Virus record (IMG/VR): IMGVR_UViG_3300008262_000310
Span: 14,525-38,352 of that record
Direction: 5' to 3' (one strand)
Length of the DNA stretch: 23,828 nt
Source of the DNA: a virus
Below, piece by piece: positions 1 to 8,001 of the stretch. Made by a program: the position numbers and the translations under genes. Below the pieces are notes generated by a model that had not been told where the DNA came from, did not search any database, and worked only from the letters and a program-made list of their open reading frames with translations. The stretch's first letter is position 1, and every line of letters starts with the position of its first letter.

Positions 1-1164
1 TTGGTTACCTTGAGCGCCCTGAAAACCTAAATTGCCTTGTTCGCCTTGGTTTCCCTGCCGTCCTTGAGAGCCTTGTGAACCTATACCGCCTTGATTGCCT
101 GCTGGGCCTTGCACCCCAACAAAACCCTGCGGCCCATGAAGTCCTTGGCTTCCTTGGGAACCCTGCGCGCCTACAAAACCTTGCAAACCAGAAATTCCTT
201 GAGGGCCTGCCGTACCTTGGAAACCTTGAAACCCGTTAGTTCCGTTAACCCCAGAAGCTCCTTGGCTGCCTTGCAACCCCTGAGAGCCCTGTAGTCCTTG
301 AGGGCCCGAAGAACCTTGAAACCCCTGCCCTTGGTATCCTTGAGCTCCAGACCCGCCTTGATCACCTTGGCTCCCCTGGCGTCCTTGAGCGCCCTGAGCT
401 CCAGTAATGCCTTGAGTCCCGACAAGCCCCTGCAGCCCAACAGAACCTTGCAGGCCCTGGAACCCTTGAAAGCCAGCTCCAGTTTCGCCTTGGTAGCCTT
501 GCTGCCCAAAACTACCTTGGTCTCCTTGCACGCCATCTGATCCTTGGTCTCCCTGAAATCCCTGCGCCCCCTGACTTCCCTGCGCCCCTTGAACGCCGAG
601 ATCTCCTTGAAAACCCTGATCTCCCTGGGGGCCTTGGTAACCTTGGTCTCCCTGTGCTCCTTGTACGCCGAGATCTCCTTGAAAACCCTGATCTCCTTGG
701 GGGCCTTGGTAACCTTGGTCTCCCTGTGCTCCTTGTACGCCGAGATCTCCTTGAAAACCCTGATCTCCTTGGGCTCCTTGCGGCCCCGGCACACCTGGCA
801 CGCCCTGGTCTCCTTGAGCTCCCCCACTTGGGCCTTGTAGCCCTTGAGAACCCTGAACTCCTTGAGCGCCTCCTCCACCACCAACACCAGTTAGCTCCAC
901 CCAAAAAGAATCAACCCAATCGTAAATTCTACCATCACTTGTATTTACCCACCTTAGACCTTGATACGGGTTCTCCGGTGCGGTGGGGCCAAAAACTACA
1001 CTTGCGTTACCGCCGCCACCGCCTCCTCCAGATATTTCTTCTACAGACCCATCAGGCGCTACAGTTTTAAAGACGCCATCAGCCCCATAAAACAACTTCA
1101 CTCCTGTAGTTGGGGGTGACGGGCTAGTGCTAGGCACTCCAAACTGTATAGATTTTACAGGCAT
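1..1164 (-). CDS. Collagen-like tail fibre protein, 3' part outside window
   Basis: Reading the minus strand from the ATG at 1164 gives 388 codons without a stop, running off the left edge. The first 95 or so residues form a head domain: a Gly run near residues 46-51, then a W-V-N-T-S-D-G-R-I-Y-D-W segment near 71-82 of a type common in phage fibre proteins. From about residue 97 to the edge there is an almost unbroken Gly-X-Y repeat, mostly G-x-Q (Q-G-D-Q-G-F-Q-G). Collagen-like triple helices of this sort form trimeric fibres in many phages; I infer a receptor-binding or tail-fibre role. The ATG lies two bases after the stop of the upstream gene, so the two are probably co-translated. The receptor-binding end lies beyond the window. 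The repeats make spurious ORFs in the other frames. Confidence 0.85.
   Translation of the reverse strand, partial: MPVKSIQFGVPSTSPSPPTTGVKLFYGADGVFKTVAPDGSVEEISGGGGGGGNASVVFGPTAPENPYQGLRWVNTSDGRIYDWVDSFWVELTGVGGGGGAQGVQGSQGLQGPSGGAQGDQGVPGVPGPQGAQGDQGFQGDLGVQGAQGDQGYQGPQGDQGFQGDLGVQGAQGDQGYQGPQGDQGFQGDLGVQGAQGSQGAQGFQGDQGSDGVQGDQGSFGQQGYQGETGAGFQGFQGLQGSVGLQGLVGTQGITGAQGAQGRQGSQGDQGGSGAQGYQGQGFQGSSGPQGLQGSQGLQGSQGASGVNGTNGFQGFQGTAGPQGISGLQGFVGAQGSQGSQGLHGPQGFVGVQGPAGNQGGIGSQGSQGRQGNQGEQGNLGFQGAQGNQ
598..772 (-). repeat. 72-bp tandem repeat inside the collagen-like gene
   Basis: Two complete 72-bp units (598-669 and 670-741) differ at about one base, and a third partial copy follows from 742 to about 772. 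Each unit encodes 24 residues, that is eight Gly-X-Y triplets, so gain or loss of a unit keeps both the reading frame and the triplet register. Confidence 0.9.
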
Positions 1165-1166
1165 AG

Positions 1167-1733
1167 TTACATAAACTCGATGCCAGAAAGCCGATTACTT
1201 ATGGCTTGGAATGTCCTTAGAGGGGACATCCAATTAACATTGCTTACCCCAGCTTCGGCTTCAGATTGAGTTGCTAAAGAGCTTACAGAAACAGTAGGCC
1301 CTGGGTTTCCGGAAATGAAACTACGTCGCGAGATCGAAGCTTTTATAGGGAGACAAGATACCTCCTCTTCATCACTAACTAAAGTCACCTCTAAAGAAGC
1401 GTTTATAACTTTAGTTTTTACTCTGGCGTTAGACTCAATTGAGTCTAAAAGATCGTCGACCTCCTGAGTGTTTAAGTTTAGTTCCCCAAAGTATTCGCTA
1501 TTCCCAACAGAAACAATAGGAATTAGCCCTAAAGCAAGATAATCGGAGTTAGGCAACTTAGATTGCTTAACAGCAATAGCTAGATTCCCGTCAACTCTGT
1601 AGTTGGAATTGTACTTACGTAAAGAAATCTTAATTGGGTATTTGTCCGGAAACGACAAAGGGAAAGAAGATACCTTGCCACCTTCGTCAGCATCCAAAAT
1701 AGTTCGCTCATCTAGATCAAAAACCCAGTTCAT
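1167..1733 (-). CDS. Hypothetical virion-module protein
   Basis: A 188-residue protein beginning M-N-W-V-F-D-L-D-E-R. I do not recognise the family. It has no obvious signal peptide or membrane segment. The composition is that of a soluble mixed alpha/beta protein, with an acidic patch (S-D-E-E-E-V-S) around residue 120 and a Ser/Ala-rich stretch near the C-terminus. It sits between the small gene downstream of capsid and the fibre gene, and its stop is two bases before the fibre ATG. In tailed phages this place is often held by head-completion or tail-attachment proteins, but that is a positional guess only. No Shine-Dalgarno is visible before the ATG at 1733. Confidence 0.75.
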   Translation of the reverse strand: MNWVFDLDERTILDADEGGKVSSFPLSFPDKYPIKISLRKYNSNYRVDGNLAIAVKQSKLPNSDYLALGLIPIVSVGNSEYFGELNLNTQEVDDLLDSIESNARVKTKVINASLEVTLVSDEEEVSCLPIKASISRRSFISGNPGPTVSVSSLATQSEAEAGVSNVNWMSPLRTFQAISNRLSGIEFM

Positions 1734-1754
1734 TAAATTACGGAGTTACGACCG

Positions 1755-2051
1755 CTATTTCATGCTTTTAGAAGCCCCCTTTTCGATAGCCATCAAAAAA
1801 CCTTCTCCTGGAGGAATCTCATTCTCACCAGTTTCAGTCTGGTTTTCGGCTTCAGACTCAGCTGAGCTTTCGTTTTCGGCTTCCTCATCGTATTCAGAGT
1901 TTGCCACAGGTACTCCATCAACAGCGCTAAGCGTCAATAGCCCGTCACCACCCATTACAACAGTGGCCATTACTTCAAAAGGCTGACCGGGTTTAGAGTC
2001 CTCTGGAGCCGAAAAACCATTAGGAGCGGGAAAAGAAATAGAACTTTTCAT
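1755..2051 (-). CDS. Small acidic protein downstream of capsid
   Basis: A 98-residue protein starting M-K-S-S-I-S-F-P-A-P. The first 55 residues look like a small beta-rich domain (F-E-V-M-A-T-V-V-M-G-G-D-G). They are followed by a strongly acidic, Glu/Ser-rich linker (about residues 56-80) and a short C-terminal segment ending K-G-A-S-K-S-M-K. It is the first gene after the major capsid gene, from which it is separated by a GC-rich hairpin. A head-decoration or accessory capsid role is possible from position and size, but no family signature supports it. The start is the only sensible ATG; there is no Shine-Dalgarno. Confidence 0.7.
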   Translation of the reverse strand: MKSSISFPAPNGFSAPEDSKPGQPFEVMATVVMGGDGLLTLSAVDGVPVANSEYDEEAENESSAESEAENQTETGENEIPPGEGFLMAIEKGASKSMK

Positions 2052-2069
2052 ATAATTTATGCTAGGCTT

Positions 2070-2098
2070 GGCCAGCCCCGCGTTTAACGAGGCTGGCC
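2070..2098 (-). terminator. Hairpin after the capsid gene
   Basis: Perfect 8-bp stem GGCCAGCC (2070-2077) with GGCTGGCC (2091-2098) and a 13-base loop, placed between the capsid stop (2122) and the next ATG (2051). No T-tract follows on the minus strand, so it is more likely a partial terminator or an RNA-stabilising 3' hairpin for the abundant capsid message than a complete stop. Confidence 0.55.
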
Positions 2099-2121
2099 GT
2101 TCATGCCAGAGCAGCTACTTA

Positions 2122-3312
2122 TTAGCAGCTGAGGAGTCCGAGCGAGGAATCGCAACGTGCGTGACGAATCACATAGCCCCATTCAGGGAACACGGGCTTA
2201 CTTCCAGAGCTAAGAACAGCGCGGAAATATCCGATGGTGCCGTCAGGATTGTCGGCAGTGTCACGGATGTTGAGCCACTTAAACTCGCCCATGTACGAGA
2301 CAGGGTCGAACTTAGTGTTGCCGCCAGGAGCGGTGATTGGGGCGGGAATCATGCACTCCAACACATCAGTGTGGAACACGAAGGTATCTTCGTACGTAGC
2401 AGTAAGGTAGTCAGGATTGATGTCCCAACGGCCGGAACCAGTATTAAAGGTGCCAGTAGTGCTACGAACGTAATGCGGAACACGGACCCAGGCGCTGCCA
2501 CTCCAGTTCCAACGAGGTGCGAAGTCGTCGATGAGGTGGTAGAAGCCCTTGTAGGCGCGCTCAACGCCAAGAGGAGCGAGGAGCTCGCTAACCTTGGTGC
2601 TGTAGCGGTAGTCTTCGCGAACAGCGGTGTTCTCAAGAATGAGGCCGTTGCTCTGCTCCGAGCTAGTGATGATGGCGAACTGAGGACGGCCATTCTCGCG
2701 GCCGAAAGGATTGTTGCCAGCACCATCGCGAATGAGGCGCATATACAAGCGATCAAGGATGCCCTGAGTCAAGCGGCTAGGAGCAGCTCCAACGGGAACG
2801 TTGGGGAAGTTGCCGCCAGTGCCGAACACCAACTGCGCCGTCGTAGAAACAGTGACAGGAAGCACTTTGTTTTCAGCCAAGCGGCTGTATTCACTACGAT
2901 AACGCTCAATCCACGCATAGCTTGTATTCTCAGTGAGGATACGGAAGATGTTGGAGAGTTGCTCTTTGCGCTTCATAGTGAAGCGAAGGTCGTTTACGCA
3001 AATCTTCGGAGACTCGATAGCAGTCTGCTGAAGGTTGAAGTTACGAAGGGTCTGAGCGAACTCAACTACAGTGGCAGAAGGAACGCAGTTAGAGCCCGAG
3101 CCAGTATTGAAACCTACATCAGACCACGCCTGAGCTGCAGTAGGAAGCGAACGCTGATAGGTCATCACGGAAATGGAAGTGCCCATCTCATCAGGCCATG
3201 TAGCTTTTTTGCAAAGCTTAAGCCAAGGTGACGTGTTAAGGGATTTATGGTAAATGTCAGGACCGATACGGTTAGCCTCATTCACCAAAAGATGATCAAT
3301 ATCGAAAGGCAT
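2122..3312 (-). CDS. Major capsid protein (probable)
   Basis: A 396-residue protein beginning M-P-F-D-I-D-H-L-L-V-N-E. The call rests mainly on order: terminase, portal, scaffold-like protein, then this gene, which is the usual head-gene order, and on a size normal for an HK97-fold capsid. Near the C-terminus it has a segment on genome-relative location of a beta-strand type (P-E-W-G-Y-V-I-R-H-A-R-C). I cannot confirm the fold by eye. Codon choice is visibly different from neighbouring structural genes, with many more C- and G-ending codons, as expected for the most highly expressed virion gene. It has its own promoter-like boxes and a hairpin-rich leader of about 120 bases. No strong Shine-Dalgarno is seen. 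Confidence 0.75.
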   Translation of the reverse strand: MPFDIDHLLVNEANRIGPDIYHKSLNTSPWLKLCKKATWPDEMGTSISVMTYQRSLPTAAQAWSDVGFNTGSGSNCVPSATVVEFAQTLRNFNLQQTAIESPKICVNDLRFTMKRKEQLSNIFRILTENTSYAWIERYRSEYSRLAENKVLPVTVSTTAQLVFGTGGNFPNVPVGAAPSRLTQGILDRLYMRLIRDGAGNNPFGRENGRPQFAIITSSEQSNGLILENTAVREDYRYSTKVSELLAPLGVERAYKGFYHLIDDFAPRWNWSGSAWVRVPHYVRSTTGTFNTGSGRWDINPDYLTATYEDTFVFHTDVLECMIPAPITAPGGNTKFDPVSYMGEFKWLNIRDTADNPDGTIGYFRAVLSSGSKPVFPEWGYVIRHARCDSSLGLLSC

Positions 3313-3353
3313 AAATTACTTTCTTGGTTGAATTTTGGGTTGGGTTGTTGTTT

Positions 3354-3435
3354 CCCTTCCCGAGCCAAGGAAGGGCCCCTTGCGGGGCGTTAAGCTCTTT
3401 GAATTGTCCTGAATATTTAGCGGTATCCAGACCGC
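3354..3435 (-). promoter_or_regulatory. Three-hairpin 5' leader of the capsid mRNA
   Basis: Between the promoter-like boxes and the capsid ATG lie three stems: GCGGT/ACCGC (3420-3424 with 3431-3435), GCCCC/GGGGC (3375-3379 with 3384-3388, loop GCAA on the minus strand, a GNRA tetraloop), and CCCTTCC/GGAAGGG (3354-3360 with 3369-3375). Strong 5' hairpins commonly protect abundant phage messages from decay; that role is inferred. Confidence 0.6.
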
Positions 3436-3441
3436 GATAGC

Positions 3442-3469
3442 AAAATAAGTAAAGACATAATGATGTCAA
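3442..3469 (-). promoter_or_regulatory. Promoter for the capsid gene
   Basis: On the minus strand a perfect -35 box TTGACA (3469-3464) is followed after 16 bases by TATTTT (3447-3442). It lies just past the scaffold stop and points to the capsid gene, giving that gene a supply of mRNA separate from the upstream operon. Confidence 0.55.
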
Positions 3470-3477
3470 TACTTTTT

Positions 3478-4647
3478 TTACATGACGAAATGTTTTTCTA
3501 TGGAGTCCAAAAAACTTAACGTAGAATCAACATCTTTAGGTTTAGAGTCGCTTCCAACTCCAGCGCCAGGGGTGGCTTTCTGATATTTCTTCAAAGCGTT
3601 TTTAAGCTCAGATACTTCTGAAGATAAAGCTTTGTTTTTTTTAATAACTTCTGGGAGTACCGCGCCGGAGTACGCTGCAAAAGCCTTGTGCTCATTAGAA
3701 AGCTTGTCAAAATTAACGTTAGAAACCTGAGAAACCACTTCAGATTCAAACTTAGACCTCTCCTCTGCAGATTCCGGCATTGGTATTTTGCTTTTAAACG
3801 TCTCCCAAACAGATTTAACAGAATCCCCCCACGCAGCTTTCGACTCTTCGGATTTTTTGCTTTCTTGGAGCTGCAAAGCTTTATCTCTAGCAGCTAAAGC
3901 TTCAGAAGCCCTCGCTCTAAGAGTATCTCTCTGTTCAATTACAGCAGCATAGTCATCCCCTAACTGATATAAGCTAAACCTGTCGCGCTCAGAAAAATTA
4001 CCGGCCAAATCGGAGATCATTTGCCCCTGCTTCTTATGGTTTGGCTCTTCAAGCACGTTCAAAATAGCTCTCTCAGAAATGTCGTACTCCTTAGAAAGTT
4101 CTTCCACAACGCCTAGAATAGCCGCCATTGGTGCGACAACAGACTCTTTGTACTCCTGCGTCGCCTCAAACCTAGAAATGGCCAACTCCTTTTCATACTC
4201 AGAGATCTTCAACTCTTTTTCGGACAACGCAGATTTTAGTTTTTCAGGATCCTCCAAAGTCTCAGATTTAGCGCTTTCTAGCTGCGTGATTTTAGCTTCT
4301 AATTCCGCTACTCTGGCTCGTGCTGCTTTGGCTTCTGCTTTAATCTCTTTAAACCTAGCCCCAGCGTTGGCTGTCATAGACTTAGTTTCGTCTTCGACCT
4401 CTTTAACAGTAGACTCGTCAGTTTTATCCTCCTCACTAGACGGCTCTTCCTCAGCGTTATCTTCAGGCTTTTGATCGTCAGAGGCCTCGGCCTCTTCAAA
4501 AGCTTTATCTAAAGCTGCAAACCAAGACGGCTCATACTCACTGTTAGGCTCAGGAGAGGTCGTTTCCCCCAAACTGTTTTGTTGAGTTTCTGTAGCTTGG
4601 CTGTCTTGGTGTGTTTGTGCATCCGAAGATGGTTCTGTATCTGGCAT
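3478..4647 (-). CDS. Scaffolding-like head assembly protein
   Basis: A 389-residue, very acidic protein. The N-terminal 90 residues are rich in Glu, Ser, Asp and Gln and look disordered. From about 95 to 160 there is a strong coiled-coil pattern (A-R-V-A-E-L-E-A-K-I-T-Q-L-E), with further helices to about residue 360 and a short Gly/Pro-rich joint before the C-terminal helix. Lack of a globular core, high helix content and position between portal and capsid are the classic features of phage scaffolding proteins, which guide procapsid assembly and then leave. No serine-protease motif is visible. The upstream gene ends at 4651, three bases before the ATG at 4647. No Shine-Dalgarno. Confidence 0.75.
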   Translation of the reverse strand: MPDTEPSSDAQTHQDSQATETQQNSLGETTSPEPNSEYEPSWFAALDKAFEEAEASDDQKPEDNAEEEPSSEEDKTDESTVKEVEDETKSMTANAGARFKEIKAEAKAARARVAELEAKITQLESAKSETLEDPEKLKSALSEKELKISEYEKELAISRFEATQEYKESVVAPMAAILGVVEELSKEYDISERAILNVLEEPNHKKQGQMISDLAGNFSERDRFSLYQLGDDYAAVIEQRDTLRARASEALAARDKALQLQESKKSEESKAAWGDSVKSVWETFKSKIPMPESAEERSKFESEVVSQVSNVNFDKLSNEHKAFAAYSGAVLPEVIKKNKALSSEVSELKNALKKYQKATPGAGVGSDSKPKDVDSTLSFLDSIEKHFVM

Positions 4648-4650
4648 GAT

Positions 4651-4944
4651 TTATTTTTGGTTTGTTGGTTTAACGTGGCCCCAAGGTTCCGAAAAACCAA
4701 GGGGCTTGGTTGGCTCTTTTGTAAGCGCTTTTAAATTCCGGTAAAACCGGAAATACCCTTCTCTAGCGGACCCGCTAAGAGCCGCTTGATGTAGTATGTC
4801 TACTGCTCCTACAAAGTGATTAGGTATGTCTGTCTCCATCGAGAGGCAAACCTCTAAAGCTTGTTTCAGCGGCTCTTCGTTAAGAATATCTGCTAATTTA
4901 GTTCGAAGAGACTCATTACGGTCCCAATCTGCTTTTGTCGTCAT
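4651..4944 (-). CDS. Small hypothetical protein between portal and scaffold
   Basis: A 97-residue protein beginning M-T-T-K-A-D-W-D-R-N. It is mostly helical and soluble, with no membrane segment. I do not recognise a family. Twelve bases separate it from the portal gene and three from the scaffold gene, so it belongs to the head operon. Small genes in this place occur in several podoviruses, but no role can be read from the sequence. Confidence 0.7.
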   Translation of the reverse strand: MTTKADWDRNESLRTKLADILNEEPLKQALEVCLSMETDIPNHFVGAVDILHQAALSGSAREGYFRFYRNLKALTKEPTKPLGFSEPWGHVKPTNQK

Positions 4945-4956
4945 GTGACTTGAATA

Positions 4957-7194
4957 TTACACCCCAGACGCAATCTCTTGAGCTTTATCGGCGTCTTTAA
5001 AAGCCCGTTCTTGAGCCGCATCAGCCATACGAATCTGGCGTTTGGTGTCCGCTTCTTCCATCATAAGCCTCTGCTTAACTCTGCTTTCTTCTATCTTAGA
5101 AGCTAGAGCCGATTGCTGGTCAGAATTACCAGGCTCAGAAGCTACATTAGCCGACTGCTCATTTAATTTCTGAACATGCTTAGCGCCATTAGTGACGACT
5201 TCAGTTAATTGAGACAAAATCTTTCTATTTGCAGCTGCTTCTTCAGTTACTGTTGGGTCTGCAGATTGGGCTTCGATATGTAAAGTTGCGTGCTCTAGCA
5301 AGGCAACCAACCCCGGAATCACGGTGGCTATGTCGGAAGCGCCCTCATTCAAACCGTTAACTCCTTGAGACAGGGCAGCGATATGGCTCTTAGCATGTAC
5401 AGTGTGGTTATCGTTAGGGTAGGTAGGCAGCTGGGTCCCAGCCATCAATGTGTTATTCTCAAGATTAGCAAACTTCTCGTCCATCAAAGGTCGGCTTTCA
5501 GAAGTAGGTTTCTGTACGTACCTGTCGGAGTTAGCGTAACCGATCCTAGCCGCCACCCTATCCCTCAAAAGATTCTGTCTGCCAAACTCGTCAAACGCCG
5601 GGGCTATCTGGCTAAACTCATCAAAAGTTAACTGACGCATCTGCTCGCTTCCAGCGCCTATGGCTCTTACAGCGGTTACACGAGCCAGATCTACCTGATA
5701 TATCGCCTCCAAAGGCACCCCTCGCTCAAAACAGCGCTTTTTAAACTCTCTAACAGAGTCTCCTCCTGGCTCAGAAGGGTAGTAATCCCTACGGCATACA
5801 CGACGAACAACCTCTCTAAATAATCGCTCTAGAGGGTCGTAGAATAAAGAAAGCGCGGAAGTGCTAAGCCTAGCTCTGTCACTTTGTTGAGATTGTATTT
5901 CGTATTTAGTTTTTTGGCGTGTGTCAACTTCTGTAGCGGAAGCCTGGTATCCGCTTGTACGATTCGTAATCAACCTAGACATGTCTTGTAACACAGGAAG
6001 AACACTGGTAGACATGTTAGGGATAGACCGCTCTTGGATCTCAACCCCAGGAGACAATATGCTGTACGGTCCAAAATAAGACAACTGCAAATTCTGGAGA
6101 GCGTCTTCGTTGGCTGGTTGAAGTATGACGCTGCTGCTAAGAAGCGCTCCGTCGACCATCTGGCACCTTAGCCTATTACTGGTTTGTATTTCAGTAAATA
6201 TCTTAGCGCCTAAACCTCGTATACTGTGGTACTGGCCGTTAACCCCTACGCCATATGTAAATATTGTAAACGCCTGCTCCATACGAGAAAACTTCCCAAC
6301 TCTGCGATACAAAAAGTCTTCTTTATCAGTAGCGTCATCTCGAAGGATAATAGAATGAGTAACAGTCCCGTCGAACTCTACATTCCAAATATGCACAACT
6401 TTAATTTCAGACGATGTAGCCACGCCAACATATAGATCGTTGCTTTTCATCTCCCTAACAATAGCCTCCCAGTCAGTAGAGTGCCCGCCAGAAGCAGGGG
6501 AGTTGGAGACAGCGTCCTTGATAGCTTTCTTAACCGCACTAACGTTCCACCCTAACTCTAAAGCCTTCTGCTCGTCTTCTATAAAACGGTACAACTGCTG
6601 AGCCTGCATAACTCTAGAACAACACGCTACCTCTATCTCAGACTCACTAGCTAAAGTCTTACGGGGAATCAGAAAATCGCTCCACCCACCGACGCGCCAA
6701 CGCCAGTCCAAGTCAGACTCAAAATACGTAAAACCGACGCCGTGCGCTACAAAATGTGTAGCTAGCCTTAACCAGTTAGGTGTGTACGAGTTCCACCCAC
6801 GGAGCATACGAGTAATCTCTTCACTAATAGTGTCTTCGTAATCCAACCTCTCTTGAGGGTCGCCAAACTTGGTCTTGAAGTTTATCAAAACCTCGACACT
6901 GGAAAGCAAATCAACATACCCAGACAAAGCAGACTCCAGTAGTGCGTCAGCTTCCCCAAAGTTAACATTAGCTCTAGCGGCCTGTCCAGTAGCCCTCAGC
7001 TCAGCATCATCGTAAGGAGGGGCCCCGGCAAACATTTCATCTATAGCCGCCCTGTTTCTAGCAGACTGCTCGTCAGCTTTTAAAAGCCTGTGGTAGATCT
7101 CCCTCGCACTCTTTGCATCTTTGATGCGAGTTCTAGGGGGAGTCCCACTATCATCAAGCGTCTCCAAAAGAAGGTCGTTTGTAGAAGAAGACAT
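4957..7194 (-). CDS. Portal protein
   Basis: A 745-residue protein, the length range of podovirus portal (head-tail connector) proteins, which form the dodecameric ring through which DNA enters and leaves the capsid. The N-terminal 110 residues are helical (A-R-E-I-Y-H-R-L-L-K-A-D-E-Q-S). The middle has a basic, helix-rich region with S-G-Y-Q-A-S-A-T-E-V (near 410) typical of the portal stem and wing. The C-terminal 150 residues are Gln/Glu/Ala-rich and probably form the helical barrel. I chose the ATG at 7194; a TTG at 7203, directly after the previous stop, is possible and would add three residues. It is followed by the small gene and the scaffold. Confidence 0.85.
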   Translation of the reverse strand: MSSSTNDLLLETLDDSGTPPRTRIKDAKSAREIYHRLLKADEQSARNRAAIDEMFAGAPPYDDAELRATGQAARANVNFGEADALLESALSGYVDLLSSVEVLINFKTKFGDPQERLDYEDTISEEITRMLRGWNSYTPNWLRLATHFVAHGVGFTYFESDLDWRWRVGGWSDFLIPRKTLASESEIEVACCSRVMQAQQLYRFIEDEQKALELGWNVSAVKKAIKDAVSNSPASGGHSTDWEAIVREMKSNDLYVGVATSSEIKVVHIWNVEFDGTVTHSIILRDDATDKEDFLYRRVGKFSRMEQAFTIFTYGVGVNGQYHSIRGLGAKIFTEIQTSNRLRCQMVDGALLSSSVILQPANEDALQNLQLSYFGPYSILSPGVEIQERSIPNMSTSVLPVLQDMSRLITNRTSGYQASATEVDTRQKTKYEIQSQQSDRARLSTSALSLFYDPLERLFREVVRRVCRRDYYPSEPGGDSVREFKKRCFERGVPLEAIYQVDLARVTAVRAIGAGSEQMRQLTFDEFSQIAPAFDEFGRQNLLRDRVAARIGYANSDRYVQKPTSESRPLMDEKFANLENNTLMAGTQLPTYPNDNHTVHAKSHIAALSQGVNGLNEGASDIATVIPGLVALLEHATLHIEAQSADPTVTEEAAANRKILSQLTEVVTNGAKHVQKLNEQSANVASEPGNSDQQSALASKIEESRVKQRLMMEEADTKRQIRMADAAQERAFKDADKAQEIASGV

Positions 7195-7203
7195 AAACGC
7201 CAA

Positions 7204-7944
7204 TCACTCTACGGCGGCTTTTTCAGGTTGTTCTTCGGCTTTCACCGAACGTTTCACCGAAAGTTTCACCGAACGTTTCACCGAACTTTCCGTAGGCTCC
7301 AGAACAAATTCTTTTAAGGCTCCGTGGTACAATACAGAAGAAGGTTTAACATCGCCATCTACTTGAATTAAAGAAGTGTTGTGAGCCATAGGAACTATTT
7401 CGTTTTGGCAGAATACCTCATAATTGATGGGGAACATCGGGGAGTGTGCCGCCAAAGAAGAGTTAGGGAGGTAGTCTTGAGAGTATACTGCGGACCTGAC
7501 TAAGTGTTGCCCTTCCTTATACGTAGCTCCATCAGCAGATACTAGCTCAGTGTCCACAAGCGCCCCCAAGAAAGGCATTTTAGCTAAGTTATACTCGGAC
7601 TCTAAAGAGTCCAGCCAACCCGACTTCAACGGCGTAGCCTGAGCTCCAAACCAAAGCCAGGGGGCCGCGCTATTAGCAACATACTTCAAGTAATGCGCAG
7701 AGTTAAACCAACAAAAATTGATGTCTAGTGGGGGGATGGAAGGGCCGTCTTGGCTGAAAACATAAGCGGAGACTTTAGAAAAAAGATTCTGGACCTTGTC
7801 AAACACGACTTTAAGGTTAGCCTCGTCGGACGGCTTGGCTACAACTACAGCTTCGTGGTTTTGATACGGCCCAAATTTGATAAGGGCCTCCAAACCTTTT
7901 TCTGTGACAGCGTCTTCGCTGGATGCGGGAATTACAATGATCAT
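7204..7944 (-). CDS. Glycosyltransferase-like protein with degenerate metal motif
   Basis: A 246-residue protein. The N-terminus (M-I-I-V-I-P-A-S-S-E-D) and the segment A-P-W-L-W-F-G-A-Q-A-T-P-L-K-S-G-W-L-D (about 94-112) match the layout of GT-A-fold glycosyltransferase-like proteins found in phage structural operons. Those proteins carry an E-P-D or D-x-D metal site where this one has G-A-Q-A-T. The family call comes from memory of the pattern, so confidence is moderate. Loss of the acidic residues suggests no metal-dependent transfer. The last 40 residues are a charged tail with a four-residue repeat, S-V-K-R/L. It lies between terminase and portal, with a promoter-like sequence before it. 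An alternative is a virion protein that only retains the fold. Confidence 0.55.
   Translation of the reverse strand: MIIVIPASSEDAVTEKGLEALIKFGPYQNHEAVVVAKPSDEANLKVVFDKVQNLFSKVSAYVFSQDGPSIPPLDINFCWFNSAHYLKYVANSAAPWLWFGAQATPLKSGWLDSLESEYNLAKMPFLGALVDTELVSADGATYKEGQHLVRSAVYSQDYLPNSSLAAHSPMFPINYEVFCQNEIVPMAHNTSLIQVDGDVKPSSVLYHGALKEFVLEPTESSVKRSVKLSVKRSVKAEEQPEKAAVE
7241..7288 (-). repeat. 12-bp tandem repeat in the C-terminal tail of the glycosyltransferase-like gene
   Basis: Four consecutive 12-bp units of TTCACCGAACGT type (7241, 7253, 7265, 7277), differing at one or two bases. They encode S-V-K-R, S-V-K-L, S-V-K-R, S-V-K on the minus strand, a basic repeat next to an acidic end. The 12-bp period keeps frame under slippage. 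Confidence 0.9.
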
Positions 7945-7964
7945 GGATGGTATGTTAAACAGAT

Positions 7965-7994
7965 ATTATTGAACTGCACTTCAGCAACTGTCAA
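7965..7994 (-). promoter_or_regulatory. Promoter for the glycosyltransferase-like/portal operon
   Basis: Minus strand TTGACA (7994-7989), an 18-base spacer, then AATAAT (7970-7965) continuing ATC, which resembles the recurrent TATAATATC element seen elsewhere in the window. A start seven bases downstream would leave a leader of about 13 bases before the ATG at 7944. Confidence 0.55.
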
Positions 7995-8001
7995 ATTTTT
8001 T

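Noticed and set aside
598-772. CRISPR-like array
   Set aside because: The 72-bp units are directly adjacent without spacers and are in-frame coding repeats.
91-1070. Several open frames on both strands over the collagen-like gene
   Set aside because: They come from the periodic Gly-X-Y coding sequence read in the wrong frames; their Leu/Thr- or Arg-rich repetitive translations are not protein-like, and the true frame runs from 1164 off the left edge.
2059-3231. Long plus-strand ORF (390 codons) opposite the capsid gene
   Set aside because: It is antisense to a well-supported gene whose codon bias produces long open mirror frames; its translation has no recognisable domain.
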